Source of the DNA: Pachyseris speciosa
Taxonomy: Eukaryota; Cnidaria; Anthozoa; Scleractinia; Pachyseridae
NCBI GenBank assembly: GCA_016490735.1
Contig: JAEMWC010000010.1
Span: 62,001 to 126,000 of the forward strand
Length of the DNA: 64,000 bases
Direction: 5' to 3'
In this document: positions 43,694-52,671 of the stretch, one piece after another
Layout of the letters: each line of letters opens with the position of its first letter
How positions within the stretch are numbered: the first letter of the stretch is position 1
Notes under the pieces: generated by a model
Databases searched by the model: none
What the model saw: the letters and a program-made list of their open reading frames with translations, nothing else
Told to the model about the DNA's origin: nothing
Translations under genes and position numbers: made by a program

Positions 43694-44710
43694 TTAGTCT
43701 TTCTTCAGGAGAACCGTTATGATTGTTTTGCCCTCGTCGAACAACGATAAATCTCCATTCTCGGAGGCAATTTGCATTTCCACCGTTTCGATCGTGCGAT
43801 CTTTCACGGGTATCCACTGCAGTCGTTGCGGTTCCACCAAACGTCGACCGGGAATGGAGTCGTCGATGAAAATTTCCCTCAGCAACTGATGTTGCTGATT
43901 TCCCATAAAACTGCTTTCGACCAAATCCGTATAGACGAACAGAGAGTGACTGGTTTTCTTGCGCTCGAAAGCCGCATTGAGGTTTTTGAAGGTCCAATTG
44001 ACACACATATTCAAGTACATTCTGTGAGAACTCTCATTGACAAACCAGTAAGGTTGATCGGTTCCCAGAAATTCAAGTTGTAGAAGACCATTCATTACTG
44101 GATTCGCACCGCCCGTGTCGGGTAGAGTCATTGTCACATTGGTCCCCAGATCACTGTCATCGTCTTTGAGGATGCCAAATGCTTTCATGACCCTGGAGTC
44201 AAACCACCAATCGTTGCCCAAACACGCGTTTTTGAACGAAATTTCATCCCCATTGATCGCATAATGAGGATTCCATCTTCTAAAATCCACAGAGTATCTA
44301 GCGGCAGCACTTCCTTTGCTCTGAAAGTTGAGATACGCTATTTTGTTCAGGACTTCTTTCTCGGCTGTATCCATCATTCGCTTCCAAAAATCTACACCAC
44401 TTGTAACTGGATGATCCGTCGGCATCACATCTTTGATTTTGACTACAACAAGCATATCGTGGTAAGACGAAGTATCGCCCATCTTGTGAAGTCGCACTGT
44501 CGTAGAAAAGATGGTGGTGTTCGCGTCGAGTCCGAACAACTTGGGAGTGTGTCTCGCAGCACTAGGACACGACACACTGAGTAAGCAAACGTTCCATTGC
44601 CCATCGGCTAGACGTAAAGGACGTTGCAGTCGAACCGTGAATGCACCGTTGGTGTTATTCGGAAATTCATCCGTCTTGTCGCTGATCAGGGTTAACCGCG
44701 CGTTCGACAT
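43694..44710 (-). CDS. Penton-like minor capsid protein, copy A
   Basis: 338 residues, identical to copy B at 49583-50599 and apparently intact. Confidence 0.85.
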   Translation of the reverse strand: MSNARLTLISDKTDEFPNNTNGAFTVRLQRPLRLADGQWNVCLLSVSCPSAARHTPKLFGLDANTTIFSTTVRLHKMGDTSSYHDMLVVVKIKDVMPTDHPVTSGVDFWKRMMDTAEKEVLNKIAYLNFQSKGSAAARYSVDFRRWNPHYAINGDEISFKNACLGNDWWFDSRVMKAFGILKDDDSDLGTNVTMTLPDTGGANPVMNGLLQLEFLGTDQPYWFVNESSHRMYLNMCVNWTFKNLNAAFERKKTSHSLFVYTDLVESSFMGNQQHQLLREIFIDDSIPGRRLVEPQRLQWIPVKDRTIETVEMQIASENGDLSLFDEGKTIITVLLKKD

Positions 44711-44760
44711 CGTTCTGATTGTGACTCTGGAAGAGTTCTCGCTGCTTTTTATACACTATT

Positions 44761-45486
44761 TCAAGTGGAAATCCAACTATCGTACTTGCTGGGCCAACCC
44801 TTCCAACGTACCATCACACGCCCCTTTCCGCGTTTGACAATTTTCTCCACTCGAAACAGATCATCGTCTTTCACGTCGACTTCGTTTAATAAATCCAACT
44901 GTCTTCTCATCCGCCGTTGTCTGGGACTATTGTCGTCATCATTTTCACTGCCATCATCGGAGCCAGACCTCGAAGCTGCCGATCGAGAACTACTTCGACT
45001 TCTCGAACGAGACCTACTTCTTCGAGAATTCGACGTGGTCGTTGCTGTGGTTGTAGCGAGGGGTCTTCTGCGCGGTTGTTTGCCGCCCACTGTGGGTCTG
45101 GTGGGTCTGGGTGGTGGTATACCCGTAGGCGATGGTGGTGGTGGTGGTGCCGGTGGTGATGGCGGCAATTGAGTCTGGGGTAGACCGCCAGTATTGACAC
45201 CGATTGGAGGAGCGGTGAGACCTCCGAGATCGAAATTAGTGCCAGTCCCAACACCTGCAGGGGTGACGAGCAAATTGGCCGTGGCACTCGGAGCCGGCTG
45301 CCATCCATCCATCCCCACTAGATCATTTGGATTGGGTGTATTCAATCCCGCCCACAATTCGTTCAATGTGGTGGGTGCTACGGAGGGTGTTGACGATGCT
45401 GGAGAATACATGCTCTGTAAATCTAACGATGCAAAGGGATCAACGTTTGGACTTGTTCTTGGTGGTGGTGATCCTCGTTGGGACAT
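44761..45486 (-). CDS. Chimeric ORF: Pro-rich protein fused in frame to integrase chromodomain
   Basis: 241 residues. The first ~200 are the Pro/Ser-rich protein (with the Arg-Ser repeat missing in copy A). The last ~40 are the C-terminal chromodomain of the integrase (RVMVRWKGWPSKYDSW). The join is exactly the tandem duplication junction at 44880. It is a by-product of the duplication; whether expressed is unknown. Confidence 0.85.
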   Translation of the reverse strand: MSQRGSPPPRTSPNVDPFASLDLQSMYSPASSTPSVAPTTLNELWAGLNTPNPNDLVGMDGWQPAPSATANLLVTPAGVGTGTNFDLGGLTAPPIGVNTGGLPQTQLPPSPPAPPPPPSPTGIPPPRPTRPTVGGKQPRRRPLATTTATTTSNSRRSRSRSRSRSSSRSAASRSGSDDGSENDDDNSPRQRRMRRQLDLLNEVDVKDDDLFRVEKIVKRGKGRVMVRWKGWPSKYDSWIST

Positions 45487-46121
45487 CTCGTTTGAGAGTG
45501 TGAATGCGAGGTGTACCTTCTTCTTTCGTCAAGCGACTCCAAAGTCTGTAACGATCGTCCGAGGCTGGATGTAAGTCTAGCATCAAATAACCAAAAGGTT
45601 GGGCAGTCACTCTGTTAAATAACTCCAACAATCGTTTCCATTTGTCCGGAAAAGCTTGTAATAACACCGTTCGCATGCCCGTCTGATCGCGCGGGTTTTT
45701 GAAAGCCACTAGATATTGAGCATTGCGATTGATGGTCTTTGAGAACTTGCCCGGAGGAAATAGATCTTGCGTCAGATAGAGAACCGTGATGTTACGATGA
45801 TGAGAATCCTTGGTGAACAAATCCAACACTCGCTTGTCGGCTCCTCCTTCGGTCATCAGATCGTCCAAGACCAAGAGTCCTCCTTTGCCGCCATACCATT
45901 TGGTCAATAAGGCTGGATCGGGAATGCCTTTGAAAAATTTCACGCCATGTTTTTTTCTGTAAGACGTCGAATCTAGGCTGCCAACGGTCGTACGCATACA
46001 CGATGCGTTTCGGTTTTGTGGCAAAGATGGACGTAGGGTGTCGCAACCATCGGTCTACTAGAGTCGACTTTCCAGATCCCGAAGGACCGGCCACAATCAC
46101 GCTACTCGGTTGGCGAATCAT
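45440..46121 (-). pseudogene. FtsK/HerA (A32-like) genome-packaging ATPase, one frameshift
   Basis: The ATG at 46121 leads into SSVIVAGPSGSGKSTL (Walker A). The frame breaks in a run of T (plus strand, about 45948-45955). The rest (45440-46024 frame) has LLVLDDLM (Walker B) and LYLTQDLF, as in viral packaging ATPases. Known role: pumping DNA into the capsid. The homopolymer position leaves room for a sequencing error. Confidence 0.88.
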
Positions 46122-46375
46122 CGTCTGCCTCGGTAATGGTCGATGTTATCCTTTATACCTTTGTAGGCCTGTTTGCCGAGCGTGAAACCCAATTTGGCAA
46201 ATGAGGGGGCAGGGCCGGCCAAAAACATGCTTGCCACCGAGGCTATTTTGTCGACCGTACTAGGTCCCTTTCTCCTGAAGACGGCTCCACCCTTCTGGCC
46301 GAGTCTTTTTTTACTGTGTCTTCGACGCGGCTTGCGAACTCTCCTTGTCTTCCTCGCTCGTCTGCTTTTACCCAT
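46118..46375 (-). CDS. Small basic virion-like protein with QKGGA site
   Basis: 85 residues. The first ~25 are mostly Lys and Arg, then LGQKGGAVFRRKG, a hydrophobic stretch (VASMFLAGPAP) and a short basic tail. Layout parallels 39738-39989. Overlaps the ATPase ATG by four bases (ATGA). Absent from copy A. Confidence 0.62.
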   Translation of the reverse strand: MGKSRRARKTRRVRKPRRRHSKKRLGQKGGAVFRRKGPSTVDKIASVASMFLAGPAPSFAKLGFTLGKQAYKGIKDNIDHYRGRR

Positions 46376-46408
46376 GATTGATGTTGAAATGCTGCTAGTT
46401 GTACTTTT

Positions 46409-46891
46409 TTATTCTTTCACGCCTGGGCGGGGGTGTCGCTTACCACCCGCGAGTTTAATTTGCCGAATATGTTCTCTATCTGGTCCCGCCATAGAGATGA
46501 GATTTTGCCGGCACATTTTGCGACGTTCCTGGAAGGCTTTTTCATCGGCATAGAAGTCCTCTTCAAAGTTGGGTGGGTCACTGTTATCCGGAAAGAGGAT
46601 GGCAAAGAAACGGGGACTCGCCGACATGATGGCTGCCTTCAAACTTTCGGACACGGCCCACTCCGTGTTGTACTCTATGAGGTGAACTAACTGGTCCCAC
46701 TTGCCTTTGGCAGCTAATTTGCGAGCCGTGGTGTAGCAATGTCCGTCCCATTGCCACCCATCGATGGCGGTTTGCTCATATTCCACTCGTCTTGCGTCTC
46801 TGTCAGCTATACGACATCTAAAATAATAATCGCTTTCTAACCTGGCAAGGGCTAAGAGAGTCTGCTTCTCAACGTGTCTGGTCACAGTCAT
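46409..46891 (-). CDS. Unknown Polinton protein, 160 aa
   Basis: From the ATG at 46891 (14 further residues upstream would need a GTG start). Mixed helical protein with DGWQWDGHCYTTARKLAAKGKWDQL in the middle, written here only as landmark WQWDG, and a basic Gly/Pro-rich end (LAGGKRHPRPG). Absent from copy A. Not recognised. Confidence 0.6.
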   Translation of the reverse strand: MTVTRHVEKQTLLALARLESDYYFRCRIADRDARRVEYEQTAIDGWQWDGHCYTTARKLAAKGKWDQLVHLIEYNTEWAVSESLKAAIMSASPRFFAILFPDNSDPPNFEEDFYADEKAFQERRKMCRQNLISMAGPDREHIRQIKLAGGKRHPRPGVKE

Positions 46892-46956
46892 CTTTCCTCT
46901 TCGATCGCAACACACAAATGAAACACATTTCACATTTTCAATCTGATTTATTCACT

Positions 46957-47520
46957 TCAATTCAAAGAATTACACGTCATGAAAGCTTGACGGCTACAAT
47001 TGGTCTGTGACATCTTATCTTGACCATCCACAGTATCTGCAAGTTCGCGTTCCACGATGCTTCTGACTCTATTGGCTACTCTGGCATCGTTCTCTACCAA
47101 ATCGGGTCCCCATTGGGCTAAAAAGTCGGTCATCCCCGCTCCGCGAGCTTTGGCTTTCAGGTATTCGTAGGCATAATGACCGCAGGTTTGACTGTCTAGG
47201 GCTTGTAGCGTTTCGCTGGAGGCCATCAGATATTTCCATTGCTTCAACCACTGTTGTATATGGGGGTCTTTGTAGTAGTGGAGGGGTAATCCATAGCTAT
47301 CGAACACTTCGCACACGTTATCTTTCACACACACGCCCAACCAATGCTGGCCCGGTTGCGAGCTAGGGTCGGTGTTCATGATGAACAGTTTTGGCGTTGA
47401 AGACTTTGGAAGAATGGGCAATTGATCGGCTGCAAAGACTCCTAGGAAGAAACGACTCACAGGTTTGTCTCGAAGACACAGGTAACGTAGTACTTGACTG
47501 CTAAGAGGTACAAACTCCAT
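46957..47520 (-). CDS. Adenovirus-type (Ulp1-like) cysteine protease
   Basis: 187 residues. The catalytic His is in QHWLGVCV (~60), the acidic partner in FDSYGLPL (~75), and Gln plus Cys in SQTCGHYAYEYL (~110-115), in the order known for adenain. Its role in related viruses is to mature capsid and core proteins by cutting at Gly-Gly-X sites. Several such sites occur in neighbouring ORFs. The last ~20 residues differ from copy A because of the deletion there. Confidence 0.92.
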   Translation of the reverse strand: MEFVPLSSQVLRYLCLRDKPVSRFFLGVFAADQLPILPKSSTPKLFIMNTDPSSQPGQHWLGVCVKDNVCEVFDSYGLPLHYYKDPHIQQWLKQWKYLMASSETLQALDSQTCGHYAYEYLKAKARGAGMTDFLAQWGPDLVENDARVANRVRSIVERELADTVDGQDKMSQTNCSRQAFMTCNSLN

Positions 47521-47531
47521 CCGTACAGCGC

Positions 47532-48925
47532 TCAGTGATCAACGTTATACTTGACTCCTCCGATGGCATTGATCTCAAATACATTTTCTTTTTCATTCAT
47601 CACGATGACTGTAATGTTGGCACCCGTGGCAGCACTGAACTTGATCTCGAGTCTCACGTTTCCAGTCTGGGGAGGATTCCTGAAAAGCCCATCATTGACG
47701 CGATCGCTCGGTACGTTGTTAAACACGTAGATGGTGGAGGTCTTTCCGTCTCCCCATTCTTCGGGTTTGATCATGGGTAAGCGATCATCGTGTTCGGAGG
47801 TGAGAGCTTCCAGCATGCGATCGTAGCCCAGGGAATCGGTTCCCGCTCCATTGTTAGCCTCTGTACTGAGTTCGAGTGGTTTGTAAGGATAGTCTTCTCC
47901 GTTGACAATCTGTCTAATGGATGAGACACCTAGGCGCTCGTAAGCGAATGGGTAGAGATCGACTGCCCCATTGTAAGCATCTGTTTGAATAAGCGCAACC
48001 AACACTCTATCGGGTAATCGCCCCAGAAACACATTGTCTTGTTCCCAGACGGTACTTCCTGTGGGAATGAGCCATGTGCGGATTTCCGTCTGCACCACGG
48101 GATATTTGACCACGTTCTTCTTTCTCTTCTCTTCCAAGGACAGGTACACAGAAGGGTTGAGAGTGTATCTCCGAAGCATCAGCGTGACTTTGATGTCATC
48201 TTGAGTGATGGTAGGAAATTTCTTGGTTTGAAGCGTACCCTTGTTTGGGGTGCCATACAGGTACACAGTGTTGGGATTCAAGTACAATTCCAATTCGATC
48301 CCCACGCCAGGTACTAGCGCTTTTGTGGTTCTGAAGGGGGCTAGATGAGGTTTGATCACAAACGTGTGCCACTTTTTCAATTCCACTTTCTTGGTCAGTT
48401 TTTCCAGTGCCTTGTAACCAGCACTCTCATCTTGGGGACTCCTGATGATGTCGGTGTCACCCACGGTGGTGGAAATCTGGCGAGGGACGTTGAGGGCTCC
48501 ATTCACCCATCCTTGAGGATTGAGAAGCGTGGCACCCTCATCTTCGGAGCGATTTATCAACGTTTCTAACATAGCTTTCTGGTGATATTGATTGGTGTTT
48601 CGTGTCATCAGGGCGCCATTGAGCTTCAGGTTCATCTGTTTGAAGAGGCTGTGTGCAAAATTGTTCACGACAGTCATGTTACTCGTATCCGTAGCAGTAC
48701 TGATAGTTCTGTCCACATTAATGCCCGTGTAGCCAGGATGCGGATGACTCAGTCTGACTTTCACGTAGATACGACTCTCGCTCAAATCGGTGTATTGTCC
48801 ACTCGCAGGAACGTGATGGGATCGATACCCGTGAACGCTGGGTTGAACGCTGGGTTGAAAGGCTCATCTCGTTTCGCAGTGTACCGATAGTCCGCGGCTG
48901 GTACGTCAAACAGGTTTAGATACAT
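47532..48925 (-). pseudogene. Double-jelly-roll major capsid protein, copy B, N-terminal frame break
   Basis: The main frame (47532-48785, ~417 codons) matches the Polinton hexon-like major capsid protein (DUF-type annotated in nematodes as F54H12.2-like): NFAHSLFKQMNLKLNG, DVLYP-like turns and a conserved C-terminus. It has no ATG of its own in place. The likely start at 48925 is in another frame, and the shift falls near 48790-48797. The same break is in copy A, so it predates the duplication. Confidence 0.88.
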
Positions 48926-48953
48926 GATGATGATTCGACTGCCACTGCTCTCG

Positions 48954-49184
48954 TTAAATGTGAACTTTGGCTGGACGTCGTTGGCTTTTATGCCGTCGAA
49001 TGGTCTTGCGACGTGTCACAGATCCATTCCATTTGTAAGGAGTAAAGTATCGACCCGTTGCGGGTTGGTACTTGTGAACGCGTTCCGTTTTTGGGAAACC
49101 TCCTATGGCTCCTCCGAACTGATTTCCATCCCACGTACCCACGACGGGAGGTGATCTAGCGGGAATTCGTCTCTGTTTTCCCAT
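48954..49184 (-). CDS. Small basic protein with FGGA site
   Basis: 77 residues from the ATG at 49184. Begins GKQRRIPARS, then GNQFGGAIGGFPKTER, and a basic end rich in Arg and Lys. Likely a processed virion component; family not identified. Confidence 0.6.
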   Translation of the reverse strand: MGKQRRIPARSPPVVGTWDGNQFGGAIGGFPKTERVHKYQPATGRYFTPYKWNGSVTRRKTIRRHKSQRRPAKVHI

Positions 49185-49191
49185 CTCCTTT

Positions 49192-49536
49192 TCAATCAAA
49201 AATGTCCTTGAAACGTTTCGCAGTTCCTTTATATGCATTCACTGCCTTTCGTTTCACGGCTTTACCCACTAGCTGCGCACCCATGCCAGGAGCTCGCGTC
49301 ATCATTCTTTTCTTTAAAGTGTTTCCACTGTGACGAACGGCATCGCCGACGTTCATGCCTTCGCCTACGTTACGTAAGACATCGCGACCCGCCTGTATCA
49401 AGGTAGGTCCTGCCACTTGCACCAAATCCTCTGCGAATCCACTACCCGTTTGAACGATTTCATGGTAGCGATTCAAACCGCTACCTACTTGAGGTGCCGG
49501 CGGGGTACGATATCGTGTCAACGCTCCTCCACGCAT
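49192..49536 (-). CDS. pVI/pX-like small protein
   Basis: 115 residues from MRGGA at 49536. A Gly-rich start, amphipathic helices in the middle (DLVQVAGPTLIQAGRDVL) and a Lys/Arg-rich end. An acceptor-like TTGTCTTTGCAG directly precedes the start, so a short upstream exon may supply the true N-terminus. MRGG'A fits the adenain site rule well. Confidence 0.58.
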   Translation of the reverse strand: MRGGALTRYRTPPAPQVGSGLNRYHEIVQTGSGFAEDLVQVAGPTLIQAGRDVLRNVGEGMNVGDAVRHSGNTLKKRMMTRAPGMGAQLVGKAVKRKAVNAYKGTAKRFKDIFD

Positions 49537-49582
49537 GCTGCAAAGACAATAATGGTTTTCCACCTCCGGTTGGAAGGCTTTT

Positions 49583-50599
49583 TTAGTCTTTCTTCAGGAG
49601 AACCGTTATGATTGTTTTGCCCTCGTCGAACAACGATAAATCTCCATTCTCGGAGGCAATTTGCATTTCCACCGTTTCGATCGTGCGATCTTTCACGGGT
49701 ATCCACTGCAGTCGTTGCGGTTCCACCAAACGTCGACCGGGAATGGAGTCGTCGATGAAAATTTCCCTCAGCAACTGATGTTGCTGATTTCCCATAAAAC
49801 TGCTTTCGACCAAATCCGTATAGACGAACAGAGAGTGACTGGTTTTCTTGCGCTCGAAAGCCGCATTGAGGTTTTTGAAGGTCCAATTGACACACATATT
49901 CAAGTACATTCTGTGAGAACTCTCATTGACAAACCAGTAAGGTTGATCGGTTCCCAGAAATTCAAGTTGTAGAAGACCATTCATTACTGGATTCGCACCG
50001 CCCGTGTCGGGTAGAGTCATTGTCACATTGGTCCCCAGATCACTGTCATCGTCTTTGAGGATGCCAAATGCTTTCATGACCCTGGAGTCAAACCACCAAT
50101 CGTTGCCCAAACACGCGTTTTTGAACGAAATTTCATCCCCATTGATCGCATAATGAGGATTCCATCTTCTAAAATCCACAGAGTATCTAGCGGCAGCACT
50201 TCCTTTGCTCTGAAAGTTGAGATACGCTATTTTGTTCAGGACTTCTTTCTCGGCTGTATCCATCATTCGCTTCCAAAAATCTACACCACTTGTAACTGGA
50301 TGATCCGTCGGCATCACATCTTTGATTTTGACTACAACAAGCATATCGTGGTAAGACGAAGTATCGCCCATCTTGTGAAGTCGCACTGTCGTAGAAAAGA
50401 TGGTGGTGTTCGCGTCGAGTCCGAACAACTTGGGAGTGTGTCTCGCAGCACTAGGACACGACACACTGAGTAAGCAAACGTTCCATTGCCCATCGGCTAG
50501 ACGTAAAGGACGTTGCAGTCGAACCGTGAATGCACCGTTGGTGTTATTCGGAAATTCATCCGTCTTGTCGCTGATCAGGGTTAACCGCGCGTTCGACAT
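49583..50599 (-). CDS. Penton-like minor capsid protein
   Basis: 338 residues. The N-terminus (PNNTNGAFTVRLQRPLRL) has the pattern of Polinton penton (single jelly-roll) proteins: a stretch with Pro-Asn-Asn, then a beta-strand-rich opening with a Gly-x-Trp-x-Val turn. The remainder is beta-rich and less conserved. A TATA-like GTATAAAAAG (minus) lies ~45 bp before the ATG. It is expected to sit at capsid vertices. Confidence 0.78.
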   Translation of the reverse strand: MSNARLTLISDKTDEFPNNTNGAFTVRLQRPLRLADGQWNVCLLSVSCPSAARHTPKLFGLDANTTIFSTTVRLHKMGDTSSYHDMLVVVKIKDVMPTDHPVTSGVDFWKRMMDTAEKEVLNKIAYLNFQSKGSAAARYSVDFRRWNPHYAINGDEISFKNACLGNDWWFDSRVMKAFGILKDDDSDLGTNVTMTLPDTGGANPVMNGLLQLEFLGTDQPYWFVNESSHRMYLNMCVNWTFKNLNAAFERKKTSHSLFVYTDLVESSFMGNQQHQLLREIFIDDSIPGRRLVEPQRLQWIPVKDRTIETVEMQIASENGDLSLFDEGKTIITVLLKKD

Positions 50600-50634
50600 C
50601 GTTCTGATTGTGACTCTGGAAGAGTTCTCGCTGC

Positions 50635-50646
50635 TTTTTATACACT
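50635..50646 (-). promoter_or_regulatory. TATA-like element before the penton gene
   Basis: GTGTATAAAAAG in minus sense; the same sequence precedes copy A at 44746-44757. Confidence 0.5.
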
Positions 50647-50649
50647 ATT

Positions 50650-51723
50650 TCAAGTGGAAATCCAACTATCGTACTTGCTGGGCCAACCCTTCCAACGTAC
50701 CATCACACGCCCCTTTCCGCGTTTGACAATTTTCTCCACTCGAAACAGATCATCGTCTTTCACGTCGACTTTTTGTAAATCTTCCCTGTAAAAGGTACCG
50801 CGTACGGGCGTTCCATCCCACTCGTTAATTTTGTAAGTGAAGGGAAGAGGATGACGTTTCACGGAAGACACGACAAACACTTCTTCTGTCCAGCCGGGTA
50901 GGTACCCCTTTTGGAAGGTTCGATGTTTCTTGTTAAGTCGAACGCGATCTTCTACGTTGAAAGGGCTTTTGCGTTGTGCGGGTTTGTCGACGAATCGACC
51001 GTAGAGTCTCTCGAACAGGGCTGGTGCATTCTCGTTGGTCACATCGAGAGGAGCCATTCCCAAACTTCGGTGAGGCGTTCGATTGTATTCGTTCATCAGA
51101 TCGTCGAGGACGTCGACATACTTCAACGTGTTGTGAGCGGTGAAGTACCTATACATGCGTTCTTTCAAGGTTCTGTGCCACCGTTCCACCACGGCCGCTT
51201 TGGCATCCCCCGTCGTGGAGAAGTGAAACCATCCTCGTTTCTTCAACCACGCTTGCACCAATCGATTGTAAAATTCCTTCCCCTCGTCTGTTTGCAAACG
51301 TAGAGGTTTGAAAGGATGCAACTTCTTGGCAAGCCGTTCCAAGGCTCTGACCATGTCGGGTCCACTCTTCGTGCGGACGGGTACTGCCGAAGCGAGTTTG
51401 GAGAACACGTCGATCACCGTCAGCAGATACTTGTACCCCCCATTCCAACGACTCAATTTTTGCATGTCGACGAGATCCATTTGCCATTGCTCGTGGGGTC
51501 CAAAGACGAGCGTGGCAGATGTTGGAAATCGGCGCCTACGAGGTTTGTGCAAAGTATGACTCAACACGCCCTGTAAAACCTGTTTGGCTTTCGCTAGAGA
51601 TAAACCATTTGCTTTGGCAAAACGGGCAACGCCTCCCAGAGACCCCGGAAGCTTCGGATCATTATATTTGTCTGCCAACGACTTTTGCTTCTTCTTCTTC
51701 TTCTTTCTTTTCTGCAGGTCCAT
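50650..51723 (-). CDS. Polinton integrase (retroviral type) with chromodomain
   Basis: 357 residues from the ATG at 51723. Lys-rich start, then a DDE core: first Asp in WQMDLVDM (~85), second in LQTDEGKEF (~145), Glu in AAVVERWHRTL (~180). A C-terminal chromodomain (FRVEKIVKRGKGRVMVRW) spans about 320-357 and may steer insertion to marked chromatin. Intact. Its 3' end is duplicated at 44761-44880. Consistent with the 6-bp duplication at the element ends. Confidence 0.95.
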   Translation of the reverse strand: MDLQKRKKKKKKQKSLADKYNDPKLPGSLGGVARFAKANGLSLAKAKQVLQGVLSHTLHKPRRRRFPTSATLVFGPHEQWQMDLVDMQKLSRWNGGYKYLLTVIDVFSKLASAVPVRTKSGPDMVRALERLAKKLHPFKPLRLQTDEGKEFYNRLVQAWLKKRGWFHFSTTGDAKAAVVERWHRTLKERMYRYFTAHNTLKYVDVLDDLMNEYNRTPHRSLGMAPLDVTNENAPALFERLYGRFVDKPAQRKSPFNVEDRVRLNKKHRTFQKGYLPGWTEEVFVVSSVKRHPLPFTYKINEWDGTPVRGTFYREDLQKVDVKDDDLFRVEKIVKRGKGRVMVRWKGWPSKYDSWIST

Positions 51724-51991
51724 CTGCAAACATGGAACCTAATGTTCTGCAGTGAGCCCATTGCTCTCTTCCTTTTTTGTAACCATACTGATCGCACAAC
51801 CACCATGCAAATACGAAATACCTGCCCCAATTCGACCCGTCCATGAACACTTCGTTCATCACCACAACGGGGTCGACATCGCCAACATCGACATCGGTCA
51901 ATACACCTGCACAGTCAGCCACACGTTTGAAACATCCTCTGAGATTTTGAACAACCCACCACTCGACACGGACTGCAATACTCACAGACAT
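51662..51991 (-). CDS. Small Trp-rich ORF upstream of integrase, unknown
   Basis: 109 codons from the ATG at 51991, overlapping the integrase start by ~60 bp in another frame. Contains GGFAWWLCDQYGY-like aromatic stretch (FAWWLCDQYGYKKG) and an acidic Glu-run at its end. Composition is plausible for protein, but no family is recognised, so the call is tentative. Confidence 0.35.
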   Translation of the reverse strand: MSVSIAVRVEWWVVQNLRGCFKRVADCAGVLTDVDVGDVDPVVVMNEVFMDGSNWGRYFVFAWWLCDQYGYKKGREQWAHCRTLGSMFADGPAEKKEEEEEAKVVGRQI

Positions 51992-52040
51992 GATTTGAAT
52001 CGAAATGATAGTCTTTATTATTCACAATGATTCATATACC

Positions 52041-52111
52041 GTTCTGTCGGTCTTCTGTCAGGTTTCTGTCGGTTTTTCTGTCGGGTTTCTGTCGGGTTTC
52101 TGTCGGTTTTC
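52041..52111. repeat. Short tandem repeat TTTCTGTCGG
   Basis: About six units of 10-12 bp (TTCTGTCGG/GG). It lies just beyond a minus-strand AATAAA (52008-52019) that could end the GRF gene transcript. Confidence 0.75.
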
Positions 52112-52194
52112 AATTACATTTCTGATACAGTTCTGATACAGTTCAATGTTGTCCCATGCAGTCGTGAGACATTTTTCCTCTGGATCTCTTCTTA

Positions 52195-52671
52195 TCACCG
52201 TCCACCAGCTGATCTTCTCTTCTCAGACTTTGACTCCTGCTTTTCATCATGTGAAACATCGCTGAAACTTCTTCCAATTCTCTGAACTTTCATCGAAGCC
52301 ACTCTTCTTCCTTTCGGGTTTCTCGGCTCTCTCTCTCTCGAGCGGAACATGGGGCGATCGATCCACTGAAAAAAGCGACAACGCTCTTCTTTGGGTCTAA
52401 ACGAGCATGACAGGAATAGTCGATCGGGATTCTTCTCCGAGCGACTCATGCTCAGATTCGGTCGATAGCCGCATCTGCAGGTAATCTCGTGCCACTTTCT
52501 TCTCACCGCAAAGTGCATCTTGGTTTTCAAACCTTCAATCACCTTCTCGACATTCTTCTTTGAAGAGAATACGATGCAATCCTCTTCGTAACATCTCACA
52601 CACGGCTCGCAATCCTCGCGATTCAATGTACTCTCCACATCCTCCAGGGGGACCTTGTGGAATGGACACAT
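52195..52671 (-). CDS. GRF-type zinc-finger protein
   Basis: 158 residues. The N-terminal part has Cys/His pairs (CPFHKV ... CEPCVRCYEEDC). The middle reads CRCGYRP, then SEKNPDRLFLSC and CRFFQW, the zf-GRF pattern found in nucleases, topoisomerases and viral proteins and linked to single-stranded DNA binding. The tail is Arg/Ser-rich. The ATG overlaps the stop of a 44-codon upstream ORF (TGATG). Confidence 0.75.
   Translation of the reverse strand: MCPFHKVPLEDVESTLNREDCEPCVRCYEEDCIVFSSKKNVEKVIEGLKTKMHFAVRRKWHEITCRCGYRPNLSMSRSEKNPDRLFLSCSFRPKEERCRFFQWIDRPMFRSREREPRNPKGRRVASMKVQRIGRSFSDVSHDEKQESKSEKRRSAGGR

Larger units (their letters stand above)
40213..44880. repeat. Tandem duplication of the structural block, copy A (deleted)
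   Basis: Nearly identical to 44881-50769. Relative to copy B it lacks ~1186 bp at 41131 (joined at a 4-bp CTTG microhomology), 33 bp in the Pro-rich ORF and one G in the capsid gene. The junction with copy B at 44880 lies within CTT shared by both parents. Confidence 0.92.
44881..50769. repeat. Tandem duplication of the structural block, copy B (complete)
   Basis: Holds ATPase, two small genes, protease, capsid, two small genes and penton in one piece. Its left end cuts the Pro-rich gene and its right end lies inside the integrase. Confidence 0.92.

Noticed and set aside
51594..51830. Extra minus ORF over the integrase start
   Set aside because: Overlaps the conserved integrase in another frame and has no distinct features.
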